Shown: positions 44,703-56,982, numbered from the stretch's first letter. The stretch: 64,000 nt of DNA from Bradyrhizobium sp. CSA207 (GCF_029051685.1 NZ_JAACFT010000010.1:1-64000), one strand, 5' to 3'. A program made the numbers and translations. The notes: generated by a model from the sequence alone, not told the origin.

Positions 44703-45692
44703 ATGTCCGCCAAACTCGATCGCCGCCAAATCATCGCCGCCGGCACCACCGCCCTTGCGATGCCTTTCCTCTTGCGAAGCGCCTCGGCGCAAGGTGCGTG
44801 GCCGTCGCGGCAGATTCGCATGATCTGTAGCTACCCCGCCGGCGGCCAGACCGACCTGCTCGCGCGCGCCTTCGGCGAATTCATCTCGAAGCAGGTGGGG
44901 AAGACCGTCGTCATCGAAAACAAGCCGGGCGCCTCCGGCGCGATCGGCACGGCCGAGGTCGCCCGCGCGGAGCCCGACGGCCAAACCGTGCTGTGTTCGA
45001 TCTCGACCACCTACATCATGAACCGGGTGGTGATGAAGAATCCCGGCTACGACATGGACAAGGATTTGGCGCTCGTCAGCGTCATTCCGGGCGCCGGCCT
45101 GTTGCTGGTGGCGAACCCGAAGACCGGCATCAAGACACTGGAGGACTTCGTCGCCTTCGCGCGCAAGAGCGGCAAGGTGAACTTCGGCACCTATAGCGCG
45201 GGCTCGGCCCCGCACATGACAATCAACGAGCTCAACAAGCAGTATGGCCTTGCCATCGAGCCGATCCACTACCGGGGCGAAGCCCCGATGTGGACAGGGA
45301 TGCTGGAAGGCACGCTCGACGCCGCGATGGGCAGCTATACGGCGGCGCAATCCGTCTTGCAGAGCGACCGTGGCGCCGTGTTCGCGGTGCATTCGAAGAA
45401 GGTCGGCGCGATTCCCGATATCAAGACGCTGCCCGAGCAGGGCGGGACGTCAAAATTCTTCACCGTGAGCGGCTTCACCGGCTGGGCCGTGCCGAAGGCG
45501 ACGCCGCAACCGGTCGTCGACCGGCTCGCCGAACTCTGCGTGGCGGCCAACAGCGATCCCAAGGTGAGGGAAGTTCTCAACACGTTCGTGCTCGAACCGG
45601 CGATCGGCTTCAAGGAGACCAATGCACTGTATCAACGTGAGCTGCCGATCTGGATCGAAAGCGCGCAGTCTCTTGGCCTCGAGCCGGCCTGA
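44703..45692 (+). CDS. Bug-family tripartite tricarboxylate transporter substrate-binding protein
   Basis: 329 residues. The leader DRRQIIAAGTTALAMPFLL has twin arginines and looks like a Tat signal. The body shows Bug-family features: GGQTDLLARAFGEF near residue 45, VVIENKPGASGAIG and the GxxxDAAMG loop. Such proteins bind carboxylates. No TctA or TctB membrane subunit is beside it, as is usual for orphan Bug proteins. AGGAGG precedes the ATG. Confidence 0.88.
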   Translation: MSAKLDRRQIIAAGTTALAMPFLLRSASAQGAWPSRQIRMICSYPAGGQTDLLARAFGEFISKQVGKTVVIENKPGASGAIGTAEVARAEPDGQTVLCSISTTYIMNRVVMKNPGYDMDKDLALVSVIPGAGLLLVANPKTGIKTLEDFVAFARKSGKVNFGTYSAGSAPHMTINELNKQYGLAIEPIHYRGEAPMWTGMLEGTLDAAMGSYTAAQSVLQSDRGAVFAVHSKKVGAIPDIKTLPEQGGTSKFFTVSGFTGWAVPKATPQPVVDRLAELCVAANSDPKVREVLNTFVLEPAIGFKETNALYQRELPIWIESAQSLGLEPA

Positions 45693-45798
45693 ATCAATGC
45701 CGCGTCGGCATCGCCCGTATCCCGGCGTTGGGCTGGTCATCCCTCCGTCGCATGAACCAGCCGCGTCCCCAGATCGCGAAACGCCGCGCGATGCTCGC

Positions 45799-46767
45799 CT
45801 AATGCCCGTCCGCGCTGGCAGCGGCCTGCTGCCCCTTGTGGATTGAGGACGGCACCACGCCGAAATATTTCCGGAACACGCGGCTGAAATGCGATGAGCT
45901 GGAAAAGCCCCAGGAGAACGCGACGTCGGTGATGGTCTTGCCGGCGTGGGCCTCGAGCTCTTGGCGGCAGTTCTGAAGGCGCGCCTGCCAGATGTAATCG
46001 CTCACCGTGGTGCCGCGCTCGGAGAACAGCATGTGCAGATAGCGCTTGGAGCAGCCGAGTTCGGTGGAGATCTGGTCGATGCACAGATCCGGATCGCGCA
46101 GGTGCTCGCGGATGAAAAACTGGGCGCGCACATACATCGCCTCCGGCCCGACGCGGTCCAGCATCGTGTCGGCTTCGCGCAGCGGCAACAGCAGCAGATC
46201 GATCAACGAATCAGCGACGCCGACCGCGCTGTTCGCCGACAGCTTTGCCGCTTCGTCGAACGTGGCATGGACGAAATCATGAGCGATCCGCCCCGTCCCG
46301 GTGCGCGACGACAGCTTGCAGGCGGGCATTCGCTGCGACGGGAATCCGCGGTCCCGCAGCAACGCCTTCGGCACGATCACCACGTCGTGGCGCGTGAAGG
46401 CGGGGCTGATGATCGAATGCGGACAGGAGACGTCATAGGCGATGATGTCGCCCGGGTTGATCTCGATGTGGCGACCCTCCTGCTCGAAATAGGAGACGCC
46501 GTAGGTCTGGAAGTGAATCTTGATGTAGGGATGCTCGTTGGCTTTGGCGCGCGCCAGCGTGTGTGCGATGCGATGCTGGCTGACCTCGATCTGGCAGAGC
46601 TTGAGGCGCGAAACACTGGTGTAGTCGATGCGGCCTTCAAGCGAGGACGCCTCCAGCGGATCGACGTCGAAATGACCACATAGGCTGGTGAGCCCGTCGA
46701 TCCAGCTCTGGATCTGCCGCTTCGGCGTCATTCCGGTCGTCGAGAGCGTGTGAATTGTGTCGGACAT
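45799..46767 (-). CDS. AraC family transcriptional regulator (FeaR-like sensor domain)
   Basis: 322 residues from MSDTIHT (a start 12 bp further out is possible). The C-terminal half has both helix-turn-helices (LCIDQISTELGCSKRYLHMLFSE; ITDVAFSWGFSSSSHFSRVF), and the N-terminal 190 residues resemble the AraC-binding-like domain of FeaR-type regulators (KIHFQTYGVSYFEQEGRHI). It is divergent from xoxF across 514 bp, making it a candidate regulator of xoxF. In 46768-47281 I see no gene or clear promoter. Confidence 0.87.
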   Translation of the reverse strand: MSDTIHTLSTTGMTPKRQIQSWIDGLTSLCGHFDVDPLEASSLEGRIDYTSVSRLKLCQIEVSQHRIAHTLARAKANEHPYIKIHFQTYGVSYFEQEGRHIEINPGDIIAYDVSCPHSIISPAFTRHDVVIVPKALLRDRGFPSQRMPACKLSSRTGTGRIAHDFVHATFDEAAKLSANSAVGVADSLIDLLLLPLREADTMLDRVGPEAMYVRAQFFIREHLRDPDLCIDQISTELGCSKRYLHMLFSERGTTVSDYIWQARLQNCRQELEAHAGKTITDVAFSWGFSSSSHFSRVFRKYFGVVPSSIHKGQQAAASADGH

Positions 46768-47281
46768 TAATCCAGCCACTGCATTGATCCGGAGATTCGA
46801 CGCGAATCGCGACCAGCGCTGCCGAAGCCCTCAGCCATGATTGCGTGACGTTTACCTCAAATTCAGGCGGTCTCTTGGAACGAGAACCATCGTTCGATTG
46901 CCACCCTTGAAGCTTAATCCTCCGCCTTAGTTGCACGGTCGTCAAGGGGAACCTGACTGTCGATGGCGGCGCGGTGCGATATGGAAGCAGCTGAATTCGC
47001 GCCTGCAAAATCAAAAACTTGGCGTCCGTGCGCTGTCGAGCAAATCGCCTTCTCTCTTGGGCAAGTTTCCCGACGGTGAAGGCGTTAGGGATTGCGTCAG
47101 GAACACCAAGAACGGGCCGCTCCTGCACGTGGACCCGTGGCTCTCATCAGGAGGAGGAAACAGCACAGCATCGTTTCTGGTCTCAATCGCGACCGCCCTG
47201 CACGAGCAGACGCCGGACGAAAAGCCCGGTGATTAAGCAATGCTTCGGAAACAATAAACGCGACCAACGGAGGAAATGACT

Positions 47282-49087
47282 ATGCGCAAGGTGCTACTGG
47301 CGACCTATCTTGGCTCCGCGGCGGCTCTCGCTGTCGGCAGCGCCTCAGCCAATGATGAGCTGAACAAGATGTCGCAGAACCCAAAAGACTGGGTGATGCC
47401 GGCGGGCGACTACGCCAATTCCCGCTTTTCCAAGCTGAACCAGATCAACGCACAGAACGTCGGCAAGCTCCAGGTGGCTTGGACGTTCTCGACCGGCGTG
47501 CTGCGCGGGCATGAAGGCGGCCCGCTGATCGTCGGCAACGTGATGTACGTCCACACGCCGTTCCCGAACAAGGTCTACGCTCTTGACCTTTCCAACGAGA
47601 ACAAAATCATCTGGAGATACGAGCCGAAGCAGGATCCGAACGTCATCCCCGTGATGTGCTGCGACACCGTGAATCGCGGCGTTTCCTACGGCGACGGCAA
47701 GATCTTCCTGCATCAGGCCGACACGACCCTGGTCGCGCTCGATGCCAAGACCGGTCAGGTTGCATGGACCGCCAAGAACGGCGATCCCGGCAAGGGCGAG
47801 ACCGGCACCTCGGCGCCGTTGGTCGTCAAGGACAAGGTGCTGATCGGCATTTCCGGCGGCGAGTTCGGCGTTCAAGCCCATATGACCGCCTACGACATCA
47901 AGACCGGCAAGCAGGTCTGGCGCGGGTATTCGGAAGGGCCGGATGACCAGCTCCTGGTCGACGACAAGACCACTGCGCTCGGTAAGCCGATCGGTAAGGA
48001 TTCCAGCTTGAAGACCTGGCAAGGCGATCAGTGGAAGATCGGCGGCGGCGCCACTTGGGGCTGGATCTCCTACGATCCCGAACTGAACCTCGTCTACTAC
48101 GGATCGGGCAATCCCTCGACCTGGAATCCGAAGCAGCGTCCCGGCGACAACAAATGGTCTATGACGATCTGGGCGCGCAATCCGGACACCGGCGTGGCCA
48201 AGTGGGTCTATCAGATGACGCCCCATGACGAATGGGACTATGACGGCGTCAACGAGATGATCCTCTCGGACCAGCAGATCAACGGCCAGCCGCGCAAGCT
48301 GTTGACGCATTTCGATCGTAACGGTCTCGGCTATACGCTCGATCGCACCAACGGCGAATTGCTCGTCGCCGAGAAATACGATCCGAAGGTGAACTGGACC
48401 TCCGGCGTCGACATGGACAAGAACTCGCCGACCTATGGTCGTCCGAAGGTGCTCGACGCAGCTTCGACCGACAAGGCGGGCGAAGACCACAACGTGAAGG
48501 GCATCTGCCCGGCCGCGCTCGGCACCAAGGATGAGCAGCCGGCAGCCTACTCGCCGGATACGCAGCTGTTCTACGTTCCGACCAACCACGTCTGCATGGA
48601 CTACGAACCGTTCAAGGTGAGCTACACCGCGGGCCAGCCCTATGTGGGTGCGACGCTCTCGATGTATCCGCCGCAGGGTGAAAGCCACATGGGCAACTTC
48701 ATCGCCTGGGACGGCAAGACCGGCAAGATCGTCTGGTCGAACAAGGAGCAGTTCTCGGTCTGGTCCGGTGCGCTCGCAACTGCCGGCGGCGTGGTGTTCT
48801 ACGGCACGCTCGAAGGCTACCTGAAGGCAGTCGACGCCAAGACCGGCAAGGAGCTCTACAAGTTCAAGACTCCCTCCGGCATCATTGGCAACGTCACGAC
48901 CTATGAGAACGGCGGCAAGCAGTACGTCGCAGTGCTCTCCGGCGTGGGCGGCTGGGCCGGCATCGGTCTGGCGGCAGGCCTGACCGATCCGACCGCCGGT
49001 CTCGGCGCAGTCGGTGGCTACGCGGCCCTCAGCAACTACACGGCGCTCGGCGGTACGCTGACCGTGTTCTCGCTGCCGGCGAACTAG
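47282..49087 (+). CDS. xoxF: Lanthanide-dependent methanol dehydrogenase XoxF
   Basis: 601 residues; signal peptide ends SASAND. GGAGG sits 8 bp before the ATG at 47282, so that start is preferred over 47276. Vicinal Cys126-Cys127 ([10 protein letters not shown]) contacts PQQ. Catalytic Asp319 is followed by Asp321 in EWDYDGVNE, the residue that defines lanthanide-using XoxF and is absent in calcium-type MxaF. Periplasmic; oxidises methanol to formaldehyde or further, passing electrons to XoxG just downstream. Closest to clade XoxF5 by overall pattern. No mxaF is present in the window. Confidence 0.96.
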   Translation: MRKVLLATYLGSAAALAVGSASANDELNKMSQNPKDWVMPAGDYANSRFSKLNQINAQNVGKLQVAWTFSTGVLRGHEGGPLIVGNVMYVHTPFPNKVYALDLSNENKIIWRYEPKQDPNVIPVMCCDTVNRGVSYGDGKIFLHQADTTLVALDAKTGQVAWTAKNGDPGKGETGTSAPLVVKDKVLIGISGGEFGVQAHMTAYDIKTGKQVWRGYSEGPDDQLLVDDKTTALGKPIGKDSSLKTWQGDQWKIGGGATWGWISYDPELNLVYYGSGNPSTWNPKQRPGDNKWSMTIWARNPDTGVAKWVYQMTPHDEWDYDGVNEMILSDQQINGQPRKLLTHFDRNGLGYTLDRTNGELLVAEKYDPKVNWTSGVDMDKNSPTYGRPKVLDAASTDKAGEDHNVKGICPAALGTKDEQPAAYSPDTQLFYVPTNHVCMDYEPFKVSYTAGQPYVGATLSMYPPQGESHMGNFIAWDGKTGKIVWSNKEQFSVWSGALATAGGVVFYGTLEGYLKAVDAKTGKELYKFKTPSGIIGNVTTYENGGKQYVAVLSGVGGWAGIGLAAGLTDPTAGLGAVGGYAALSNYTALGGTLTVFSLPAN

Positions 49088-49167
49088 CCTCAACACCGTA
49101 TCGCTCCGGCGCGTGGATCAAATCTACGCGCCGGCTCGTCTCCAACGAAGGCCCCGAGGAAATTCTC

Positions 49168-49692
49168 TTGCGTAAAATCTGCTCTGTCATTGCTGCGATG
49201 GTCCTGGTTGCGTCCGGAGGCGTTGCTGTCGCGGACGACGGCCCAGGCGACCCGGCCGCCGTCAAGAAGGAAGACGACGGAAAGTGGCTCGATAAGGAAG
49301 GAGTCCCGACCTACAAGATTTCTGCCGACAGCACCGTGGACTGGTTCACCTATTCCGGATATCGGCGCTATCACTCGGACTGCCACGTCTGCCATGGCCC
49401 GGACGGCATGGGGTCCACCTACGCTCCGGCGCTGAAGGACTCCGTCAAGACGATGAGCTATGGCGACTTCCTCGGCGTCGTCGCCTCCGGTCGCAAGAAT
49501 ATCTCGACCGCGCAGGAGAACGTGATGCCGGCCTTCGGCGACAACCCGAATGTCGCTTGCTACATGGACGATCTGTACGTCTATCTACGCGCCCGCTCCA
49601 CGGAAGCATGGGGCCGGCAGCGCCCAGCCAAGAAGGACGAGAAGACGGGGGCCTACACCAAGGCGGAAGACGCCTGTATGGGCAACAAATGA
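49168..49692 (+). CDS. xoxG: Cytochrome c XoxG, electron acceptor of XoxF
   Basis: 174 residues with a TTG start behind CGAGGA. Signal peptide (ICSVIAAMVLVASGGVAVA). Heme motif CHVCH with Cys72 and Cys75, and a Met ligand in NVMPAFGDN. The position directly behind xoxF and the length match XoxG (cytochrome cL type). Carries electrons from XoxF toward the terminal oxidase. Confidence 0.93.
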   Translation: MRKICSVIAAMVLVASGGVAVADDGPGDPAAVKKEDDGKWLDKEGVPTYKISADSTVDWFTYSGYRRYHSDCHVCHGPDGMGSTYAPALKDSVKTMSYGDFLGVVASGRKNISTAQENVMPAFGDNPNVACYMDDLYVYLRARSTEAWGRQRPAKKDEKTGAYTKAEDACMGNK

Positions 49693-49752
49693 ACGTTACG
49701 AGGACTGCCAAGACTACTTCTTGGCGTTCTATGAGAATTTGAGGAGCTTACG

Positions 49753-50862
<1,110 letters not shown>

Positions 50863-50895
50863 CTCAGAAGCATCACACCCAAGGAGGATCGACCC

Positions 50896-51459
50896 ATGAC
50901 TGTTGCACTCCATCCCTCGATCGATAACGGCATCAAACAGGGCAGCGGCAATTTTGCCGGCGGCACGCTCGTCTGCAAATGCAAGGACCATCAGGTCAAG
51001 GTCGGCGTTAAGGGCGACGTCGCCCACAATCACGCGTGCGGCTGCACCAAGTGCTGGAAACCGCAGGGCGCGATTTTCTCGGTCGTGGCCGTGGTGCCAC
51101 GCCAGAATGTCACGGTGCTCGAGAACGGCGACAAGCTTCAGATCGTCGATCCCTCCGCGGTGATCCAGCGCCACGCCTGCAAGGCCTGCGGCACGCATAT
51201 GTATGGCCGCATCGAGAACAAGGACCATCCGTTCTACGGCCTCGACTTCATCCACGCCGAGCTGTTCCAGGAGCCAGGCTCGGCGGCACCTCAGTTCGCC
51301 GCCTTCGTCTCGTCGGTGATCGAATCGGGCGTGAAGCCGGAGCAGATGGCGGGCATACGGTCTCGGTTCAAGGAGCTTGGGCTGGAGCCCTATGACTGCC
51401 TGTCGCCGGCACTGATGGACGCAATCGCGACCCACGTCGCGAAAGCAAAAGCCGCTTGA
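50896..51459 (+). CDS. gfa: Glutathione-dependent formaldehyde-activating enzyme
   Basis: 187 residues, the family's usual length. Zinc-binding cysteines in [18 protein letters not shown] and HACKACGTH place it in true Gfa, which accelerates formation of S-hydroxymethylglutathione from formaldehyde and glutathione. AAGGAGG precedes the ATG. It follows the class III dehydrogenase by 33 bp. Downstream 51460-52105 (about 645 bp) holds no gene I can support; one weak stem (GACGAA/TTCGTC around T-rich loop near 51740) is visible. Confidence 0.95.
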   Translation: MTVALHPSIDNGIKQGSGNFAGGTLVCKCKDHQVKVGVKGDVAHNHACGCTKCWKPQGAIFSVVAVVPRQNVTVLENGDKLQIVDPSAVIQRHACKACGTHMYGRIENKDHPFYGLDFIHAELFQEPGSAAPQFAAFVSSVIESGVKPEQMAGIRSRFKELGLEPYDCLSPALMDAIATHVAKAKAA

Positions 51460-52105
51460 GCATCAAGGCTGCCTGTCCAAGGCCGCCCGATGTTCGCCAC
51501 ACCCCGTCCGCTCGCTGGTCCCGACCACCGCCAGCGAGCCGGACGGGCGCGGTTACCGGAAGATCGCGACGACGACGCCTCTCTCGCCTTTGATGTGCTT
51601 GCGAGAATCATCGGCTCCCTCAGTCCTGGTCTCTGAATGACTGCGCAGTGCCGCCAACTTCCTCCTTGAAGCTTGCGCCGCTGCGTTTCTCCCTCCCTCG
51701 ACTGAGGCATCCTGCTTCGTCCGCACAGTCTGCCTGGCGGACGAAGCTTTTTTTCGTCGGGGCTGCGTTCGCGGTCGCACATACGCGACGTCCTGCCGCG
51801 CCCTGCTTTTGACAAATCACGACTGCAATCTGTTCACGTCGAGGACACCCGGCTGTGAATGCCGATCTGTCCCGACTCCTGATACGGTCGCGAGCATCAC
51901 GATGCCGCGAAGTTCAATTAATTAAGAACAAAACGGGAGGTATCGAGCACATCCGGACATTGCGATTTCGCATCACCGACTTCCGCCGGGATCTGCCTGC
52001 GCGGGACGAGTGGCGAGATACGGGACGACGCGGCTCACGGACCATGGCGCCGACCGGCGCCGACGAAATTTGAAGCGACATGCTTATGAAGAGCGAGGGA
52101 CGATC

Positions 52106-52558
52106 ATGATCAAGGTGAAGATCAACGGCCAGGAGCAGAGCTGGGACGGCGACCCGGATCTCCCGCTACTCTGGTTCCTGCGCGATGAGGCCGGGCTGAC
52201 CGGCACCAAATTCGGTTGTGGTCAGGCCCTTTGCGGCGCCTGCACGGTCATCGTCGACAAGGAGGCCGTGCGCGCTTGCATCACGTCGATCAACGACGTC
52301 GCCGGGCGCGAGATCACGACGATCGAGGGGCTGCATCCGAACGGTGATCACCCGGTCCAAAAAGCTTGGCGCCAGGTCGACGTTCCCCAATGCGGCTTCT
52401 GTCAGGCCGGCCAGATCATGCAGGCCGCCGCGCTGCTGATGGATAATCCAAAGCCGTCGCACGAGCAGATTCGCGAGGCGATGTCCGGCAACATCTGCCG
52501 CTGCGGCTGCTATCAGCGCATCGAGAACGCGGTCCATCTCGCATCGACGGGGGTGTGA
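52106..52558 (+). CDS. (2Fe-2S) small subunit of a molybdenum hydroxylase (IorA-like)
   Basis: 150 residues from MIKVKINGQ behind a GAGGGA site. The ferredoxin-type cluster is in FGCGQALCGACTV (about residues 39-51); the second cluster has CGFCQAG and CRCGCYQR. This is the usual xanthine-dehydrogenase-family small subunit of isoquinoline 1-oxidoreductase type. It passes electrons from the molybdenum subunit 1 bp downstream to an acceptor, often a cytochrome. Confidence 0.92.
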   Translation: MIKVKINGQEQSWDGDPDLPLLWFLRDEAGLTGTKFGCGQALCGACTVIVDKEAVRACITSINDVAGREITTIEGLHPNGDHPVQKAWRQVDVPQCGFCQAGQIMQAAALLMDNPKPSHEQIREAMSGNICRCGCYQRIENAVHLASTGV

Positions 52559-52559
52559 C

Positions 52560-54872
52560 ATGAATTTCGTCGACAATCCCGGCAAGCTCCGTGGCTTCGA
52601 AAAGAGCATCAAGGTCGAGAAGGTCTCGCGCCGCAGCATCCTGAAGGGGCTCGGCATCACCGGCGGCTTCGTGCTCGCCGCACCAGTCATGTCGCGCCAG
52701 GCTTTTGCCTATGAAACCGGCGCCGGCAAGATGCCGCATGGCGTCGTGGTCGACCCCCGCGTCTTCGTTTCGGTCGCCCCCGACGGCATCGTCACCATCC
52801 TTGCCCATCGCTCGGAGATGGGCACCGGCGTGCGCACCAGCCTGCCCCTGATCGTGGCCGAGGAGATGGAAGCCGACTGGTCCAGGGTGAAGGTGCAGCA
52901 GGCCCATGGCGACGAGGTCAAGTTCGGCAACCAGGACACCGACGGCTCGCGCAGCACGCGGCACTATCTGATCCCGATGCGCCAGATCGGCGCCTCCGCC
53001 CGCACCATGCTGGAACAGGCCGCGGCCAAGCGCTGGGGCGTGCCGGCGACCGAGGTCAAGGCCGTCAATCACGAGGTCGTCCATAGCGCGAGCGGACGCA
53101 AGCTCGGCTTCGGCGAGCTCGCTGCGGACGCCGCCAAGGAATCGGTGCCGAGCATCGAAGGCCTCAAGCTGAAGGACCCCAAGGACTTCCGCTATCTGAC
53201 CAAGGGCCAGGTCGGCATCGTCGATCTGCACGACATCACCACCGGCAAGGCGCGTTACGGCGCCGATGTGCGCCTGCCCGGCATGAAATACGCCGTGATC
53301 GCGCGCCCGCCGGTGACCGGCGGCAAGCTCGTGTCATTCGATCCAGCCGAGGCGATGAAGGTCTCCGGCGTCGAGAAGGTGATGGAAGTGCGCGGCTGGC
53401 CGTGGCCGTCGAAATTCCAGCCGCTCGGCGGCGTCGCCGTGATCGCGCGCAACACCGGCGCGGCGATCAAGGGACGCGACGCCCTGAAGCTGGTTTGGGA
53501 CGACGGTCCCAACGGCAAATACGACTCCGTCGCCTACCGCAAGGAGCTCGAGGAGGCCTCGCGCAAGCCCGGCCTCGTACTGCGCAAGGAGGGCGATGCG
53601 GACGCCGCCCTGAAGGGCGCCGACAAGGTGATCGTCGGCGAGTACTACATTCCCCATCTCGCCCATGTCAGCATGGAGCCGCCGGTCGCGGTGGCCGACG
53701 TCAAGGGCGACAAGGCCGAAATATGGGCGCCGGTGCAGAGCCCCGGCGGCACTCGTGAAGACGTCGCCAAGACGCTCGGCATTCCCGAGCAGAACGTCAC
53801 GGTCAACGTCACGCTGCTCGGCGGCGGATTTGGCCGCAAGTCGAAATGCGATTTCGCGCTCGAGGCGGCACTGCTGTCGAAGGAGCTCGGGGCACCCGTG
53901 AAGGTGCAATGGACGCGGGAAGACGATCTCCATAACGGCTTCCTGCACACCGTCTCGGTCGAGCGGATCGAGGCCGGCCTGGACAAGAGCGGCAAGGTGA
54001 TCGCGTGGCGCCACCGCAGTGTGGCGCCGAGCATCGCCTCGACGTTCGCCGCCGGAACCGTGCATCAAGCCCCGTTCGAGATTGGCATGGGTCTCGTCGA
54101 CATGCCGTTCGAGATCGCCAACATTAGCTGCGAGAACCCGGAAGCGGCGGCGCATACCCGCATCGGCTGGTTCCGCTCGGTCTCGAACATCCCGCGCGCC
54201 TTCGCAGTGCAGTCAATGGTCGGGGAGATCGCGCAGGCGACCGGCCGCGATCAGAAGGAGACGCTGCTCGCGCTGATCGGCAGCCCCCGCATCGTCAAGC
54301 CCGCGGTGAAAGACCTCTGGAACTACGGTGAGCCCTTTGACAGCTATCCGATCGACACCGCCCGGCTGCGCAAGGTGGTCGAGCTGGTCGCCGAGAAGGG
54401 CGAGTGGGGGCGGCAGGTGCCGAAGGGCCACGGCCTCGGCATCGCCGTGCACCGCAGCTTCGTCAGCTACATCGCGACCATCGTGGAGGTGGCCATCGAC
54501 GACAAGGGCAAGCTGACGGTGCCGCGGGTCGACACCGCCATCGATTGCGGCACCTATGTCAACCCCGAGCGCATCGCCTCGCAGATCGAGGGCGCGGCGA
54601 TCATGGGGCTGAGCCTCGCCAAATATGGCGAGATCACCTTCAAGGACGGCAAGGTCCAGCAGAAGAATTATGATGACTTCCAAGTCATCAGGATGGACGA
54701 GTCGCCGCTGGTGACCAACGTCTACATCGTGCCGCCCGGACCGGACACGCCGCCGAGCGGCGTCGGCGAGCCCGGCGTGCCGCCGTTCGCACCGGCGCTG
54801 ATCAATGCGATCTTCGCGGCGACGGGCAAGCGTATCCGCTCGCTCCCGATCGGCAAGCAATTGGAGGCATAG
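52560..54872 (+). CDS. Molybdopterin-binding large subunit of an aldehyde/isoquinoline oxidoreductase (IorB-like)
   Basis: 770 residues. Tat signal near residues 25-45 ([15 protein letters not shown]) exports the folded enzyme. Molybdopterin contacts in [13 protein letters not shown] and LGGGFGRKS are visible, and the catalytic Glu is in GVGEPGVP near residue 740. With 52106 it forms a periplasmic molybdenum hydroxylase that may oxidise aldehydes. Whether it handles formaldehyde or another aldehyde from the PQQ enzymes is unknown; the island context makes that plausible. Ends just before a palindromic repeat. Confidence 0.9.
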   Translation: MNFVDNPGKLRGFEKSIKVEKVSRRSILKGLGITGGFVLAAPVMSRQAFAYETGAGKMPHGVVVDPRVFVSVAPDGIVTILAHRSEMGTGVRTSLPLIVAEEMEADWSRVKVQQAHGDEVKFGNQDTDGSRSTRHYLIPMRQIGASARTMLEQAAAKRWGVPATEVKAVNHEVVHSASGRKLGFGELAADAAKESVPSIEGLKLKDPKDFRYLTKGQVGIVDLHDITTGKARYGADVRLPGMKYAVIARPPVTGGKLVSFDPAEAMKVSGVEKVMEVRGWPWPSKFQPLGGVAVIARNTGAAIKGRDALKLVWDDGPNGKYDSVAYRKELEEASRKPGLVLRKEGDADAALKGADKVIVGEYYIPHLAHVSMEPPVAVADVKGDKAEIWAPVQSPGGTREDVAKTLGIPEQNVTVNVTLLGGGFGRKSKCDFALEAALLSKELGAPVKVQWTREDDLHNGFLHTVSVERIEAGLDKSGKVIAWRHRSVAPSIASTFAAGTVHQAPFEIGMGLVDMPFEIANISCENPEAAAHTRIGWFRSVSNIPRAFAVQSMVGEIAQATGRDQKETLLALIGSPRIVKPAVKDLWNYGEPFDSYPIDTARLRKVVELVAEKGEWGRQVPKGHGLGIAVHRSFVSYIATIVEVAIDDKGKLTVPRVDTAIDCGTYVNPERIASQIEGAAIMGLSLAKYGEITFKDGKVQQKNYDDFQVIRMDESPLVTNVYIVPPGPDTPPSGVGEPGVPPFAPALINAIFAATGKRIRSLPIGKQLEA

Positions 54873-54947
54873 AGCATGATCCGGAAAAATGGGCACCGGT
54901 TTTCCCGCGCGACAAACGTGGAACGCGTTTGCGCGGAGATCATGCTC
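54872..54947. repeat. GAGCATGATC-bounded palindromic element (copy 1)
   Basis: Perfect 10-bp terminal inverted repeat GAGCATGATC ... GATCATGCTC with CCGGAAAA and GGTTTTCC inside, plus an inner GC-rich hairpin. It begins at the last base of the molybdenum-subunit gene. A second, shorter copy lies at 58597. The motif is common between genes of Rhizobiales as I recall. Possibly a terminator. Confidence 0.65.
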
Positions 54948-54997
54948 AAACAAGAAGGAGCGCGATAGAAGTCTATCGCGCCGTGCTCATCGATGTG

Positions 54998-55165
54998 CCC
55001 TCTCCCCTTGTGGGAGAGGGCAGCGATGTTGCCTGCCACAATCTCGCTTGGGTGAGGGGTTGTCTCCGCGATCAAGCATCTCGCGTTGTTATCCGCGGAG
55101 AGAACCCCTCATCCGGCGCGCGCAATGCGCGCGCCATCTTCTCCCGCGAGGGGAGAAGGGAAGAC
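54998..55165. repeat. Mosaic palindromic intergenic repeat (copy d)
   Basis: CCCTCTCCCC/GGGAGAGGG at the left and CTTCTCCCG/GGGGAGAAGG at the right, with GGGTGAGGGG and CCCCTCATCC boxes between them. An inner GC-only palindrome GGCGCGCGCA/TGCGCGCGCC replaces the inner hairpins of copies a-c. Together with the preceding element it fills the gap between convergent genes 52560 and 55255. Confidence 0.7.
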
Positions 55166-55254
55166 AGCAAGGCGCACGCAAAATGCGGCGGACATTTCGT
55201 CCGCCGCATTCGCTCGCCCCCGCGCCGCTCCGCTTCTTCGATCCCCCCGCGGAG

Positions 55255-56982
55255 CTACTTCTTCAGCGCGAACACCCAGATGACGCCGCCCTGCGGCACA
55301 TTGGCTTCGATGCCGATATTGTTGGTCACGAGCGCATCCTGGATACGCTGCGCGTCCACCCCCCAACCCGACTGGATCGCAACGTATTGCGTGCCGTCGA
55401 CCTCATAGGATACCGGCATGCCCATGATGCCGGAGTTGGTCTTCTGCTCCCACAACAGCTCGCCGGTCTTGGCGTTGAAGGCGCGGAAGTTGCGGTCGTT
55501 GGTACCACCGGCGAAAATGAGATCGCCTGCGGTCGCGGTCACCGATCCGAACAGCTGCGATTTTGGGAAGTTGTGCTGCCACACCTTCTTGCCCGTCACG
55601 GGATCCCAGGCCTGGAGCTCGCCGAAATGATCGGCGCCCGGCTTCGTCTTCAGGCCAATATCCTCCGGCTTGGTGCCGAGCCAGAGTTCGCCCGGCTTGA
55701 GCGCGACTTTCTCGCCCGTGAAGCCGCCGCAGAAATTATCGTTGGCGGGCACGTAGACGAGGCCGGTGTTCTGGCTGTAGGCCGCCGACGGCCAGTCCTT
55801 GCCGCCCCACAGCGACGGGCAGAACTCGACGCGCTTGCCGATCACCGGCTTGTGTGCGGGATCGAGGATCGGCTTGCCGGTCTCGGCATCGATGCCTTTC
55901 CAGACATCGGTGGAGACGAACGGCCAGCCGGCGACGTAGTTGATCTTGGTCGGCGTGCGCTCGAGTATCCAGAAGATCGCGTCGCGGCCCGGATGGACCA
56001 GGCTCTTGATGTTGCGACCGTCGCGCTGCAGGTCGATCAGCATCGGCGCATCGACCTCGTCCCAGTCCCAGGAATCGTTCTGGTGGTATTGGTGATGGGT
56101 CTTGATCTTGCCGGTGTTAGGATCGAGCGCGAGCACCGATGAAGTGTAGAGATTGTCGCCGGGATGAGTCTCGCCGGGCCACGGCGCGGCGTTGCCGACG
56201 CCCCAATAGATCGTCTTGGTCTCCTTGTCGTAATTGCCGGTCATCCAGGCCGAGCCGCCCCCGTTCTTCCAGTCCTCGCCCTGCCAGGTGTCGTGACCGG
56301 GCTCGCCCTCGCCGGGAATGGTGAAGGTCCGCCACAGCTCCTTGCCGTCCTTGGCATCATAGGCGGCGACATAGCCGCGCACGCCGAACTCACCGCCGGA
56401 GCCGCCGACGATGACCTTGCCGTCGACGATCAGCGGCATCAGGGTCATGTACTGACCCTTCTTGTAGTCCTGCACCTTGGTGTCCCACACCACCTTGCCG
56501 GTCTTGGCGTCGAGCGCCACGACATGGTCGTCCGTGGTGGCGAGGTAGAGCTTGTCCTCCCAGAGGCCGACGCCGCGGCTGGTCGGATGCAGCTGGAACA
56601 GATCATCGGGAAGCTGCCGCTTGTAGCGCCAGTATTCGTCGCCGGTCTTCGCGTTCAGCGCGATCACCTGCCCCATCGGGGTTGCCACGAACATTACGCC
56701 GTTATTGACGATCGGCGGCGCCTCGTGGCCTTCGACCACGCCGGTGGCAAAGGTCCAGACCGGCGTCAGATTCTTCACGTTCGAGGTGTTGATTTGGTCG
56801 AGCGGGCTATAGCCCTGCCCGTCATAGGTGCGCCGATAGAGCATCCAGTTGCTGGGCTCCGGATTTTCCAGGCGCTGCGCGGTGACCGGCGCGTAATTCT
56901 CGATCGGCCCTGAAACGGCGGCGGTCGAGGCGAGGCAGGTGAAGGCGACGAAGCCGGACAGTAACCATTGCTTGCTCGTCAT
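55255..56982 (-). CDS. PQQ-dependent methanol/ethanol-family dehydrogenase lacking the vicinal Cys pair
   Basis: 575 residues; signal peptide (LLSGFVAFTCLASTAAVS). Quinoprotein propeller with W-docking repeats. Catalytic Asp306 is followed two residues on by Asp308 (SWDWDEVDAP), the pattern of lanthanide enzymes. Where the other two dehydrogenases here have Cys-Cys, this has LHPTSRGVG, so the disulfide under PQQ is absent. Its substrate is unknown. It is divergent from nothing and follows the Rieske gene on the same strand, which may be its electron partner. Confidence 0.88.
   Translation of the reverse strand: MTSKQWLLSGFVAFTCLASTAAVSGPIENYAPVTAQRLENPEPSNWMLYRRTYDGQGYSPLDQINTSNVKNLTPVWTFATGVVEGHEAPPIVNNGVMFVATPMGQVIALNAKTGDEYWRYKRQLPDDLFQLHPTSRGVGLWEDKLYLATTDDHVVALDAKTGKVVWDTKVQDYKKGQYMTLMPLIVDGKVIVGGSGGEFGVRGYVAAYDAKDGKELWRTFTIPGEGEPGHDTWQGEDWKNGGGSAWMTGNYDKETKTIYWGVGNAAPWPGETHPGDNLYTSSVLALDPNTGKIKTHHQYHQNDSWDWDEVDAPMLIDLQRDGRNIKSLVHPGRDAIFWILERTPTKINYVAGWPFVSTDVWKGIDAETGKPILDPAHKPVIGKRVEFCPSLWGGKDWPSAAYSQNTGLVYVPANDNFCGGFTGEKVALKPGELWLGTKPEDIGLKTKPGADHFGELQAWDPVTGKKVWQHNFPKSQLFGSVTATAGDLIFAGGTNDRNFRAFNAKTGELLWEQKTNSGIMGMPVSYEVDGTQYVAIQSGWGVDAQRIQDALVTNNIGIEANVPQGGVIWVFALKK

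Noticed and set aside
46768..47281. Short plus-strand frame upstream of xoxF (46931-47236)
   Set aside because: Composition unlike coding sequence around it and no start signal; the interval is more likely a regulatory leader.
47345..49096. 583-codon frame on the minus strand opposite xoxF
   Set aside because: Same reason: xoxF has intact active-site residues and a signal peptide, while this reading has none.
51721..51770. Possible terminator stem GACGAA/TTCGTC around a T-rich loop
   Set aside because: Only six pairs with a large loop and no T-tract after it; too weak to list as a feature.
51460..52105. Short open frames between gfa and the 2Fe-2S subunit gene
   Set aside because: No ribosome-binding sites, no motifs and unusual composition; treated as intergenic.
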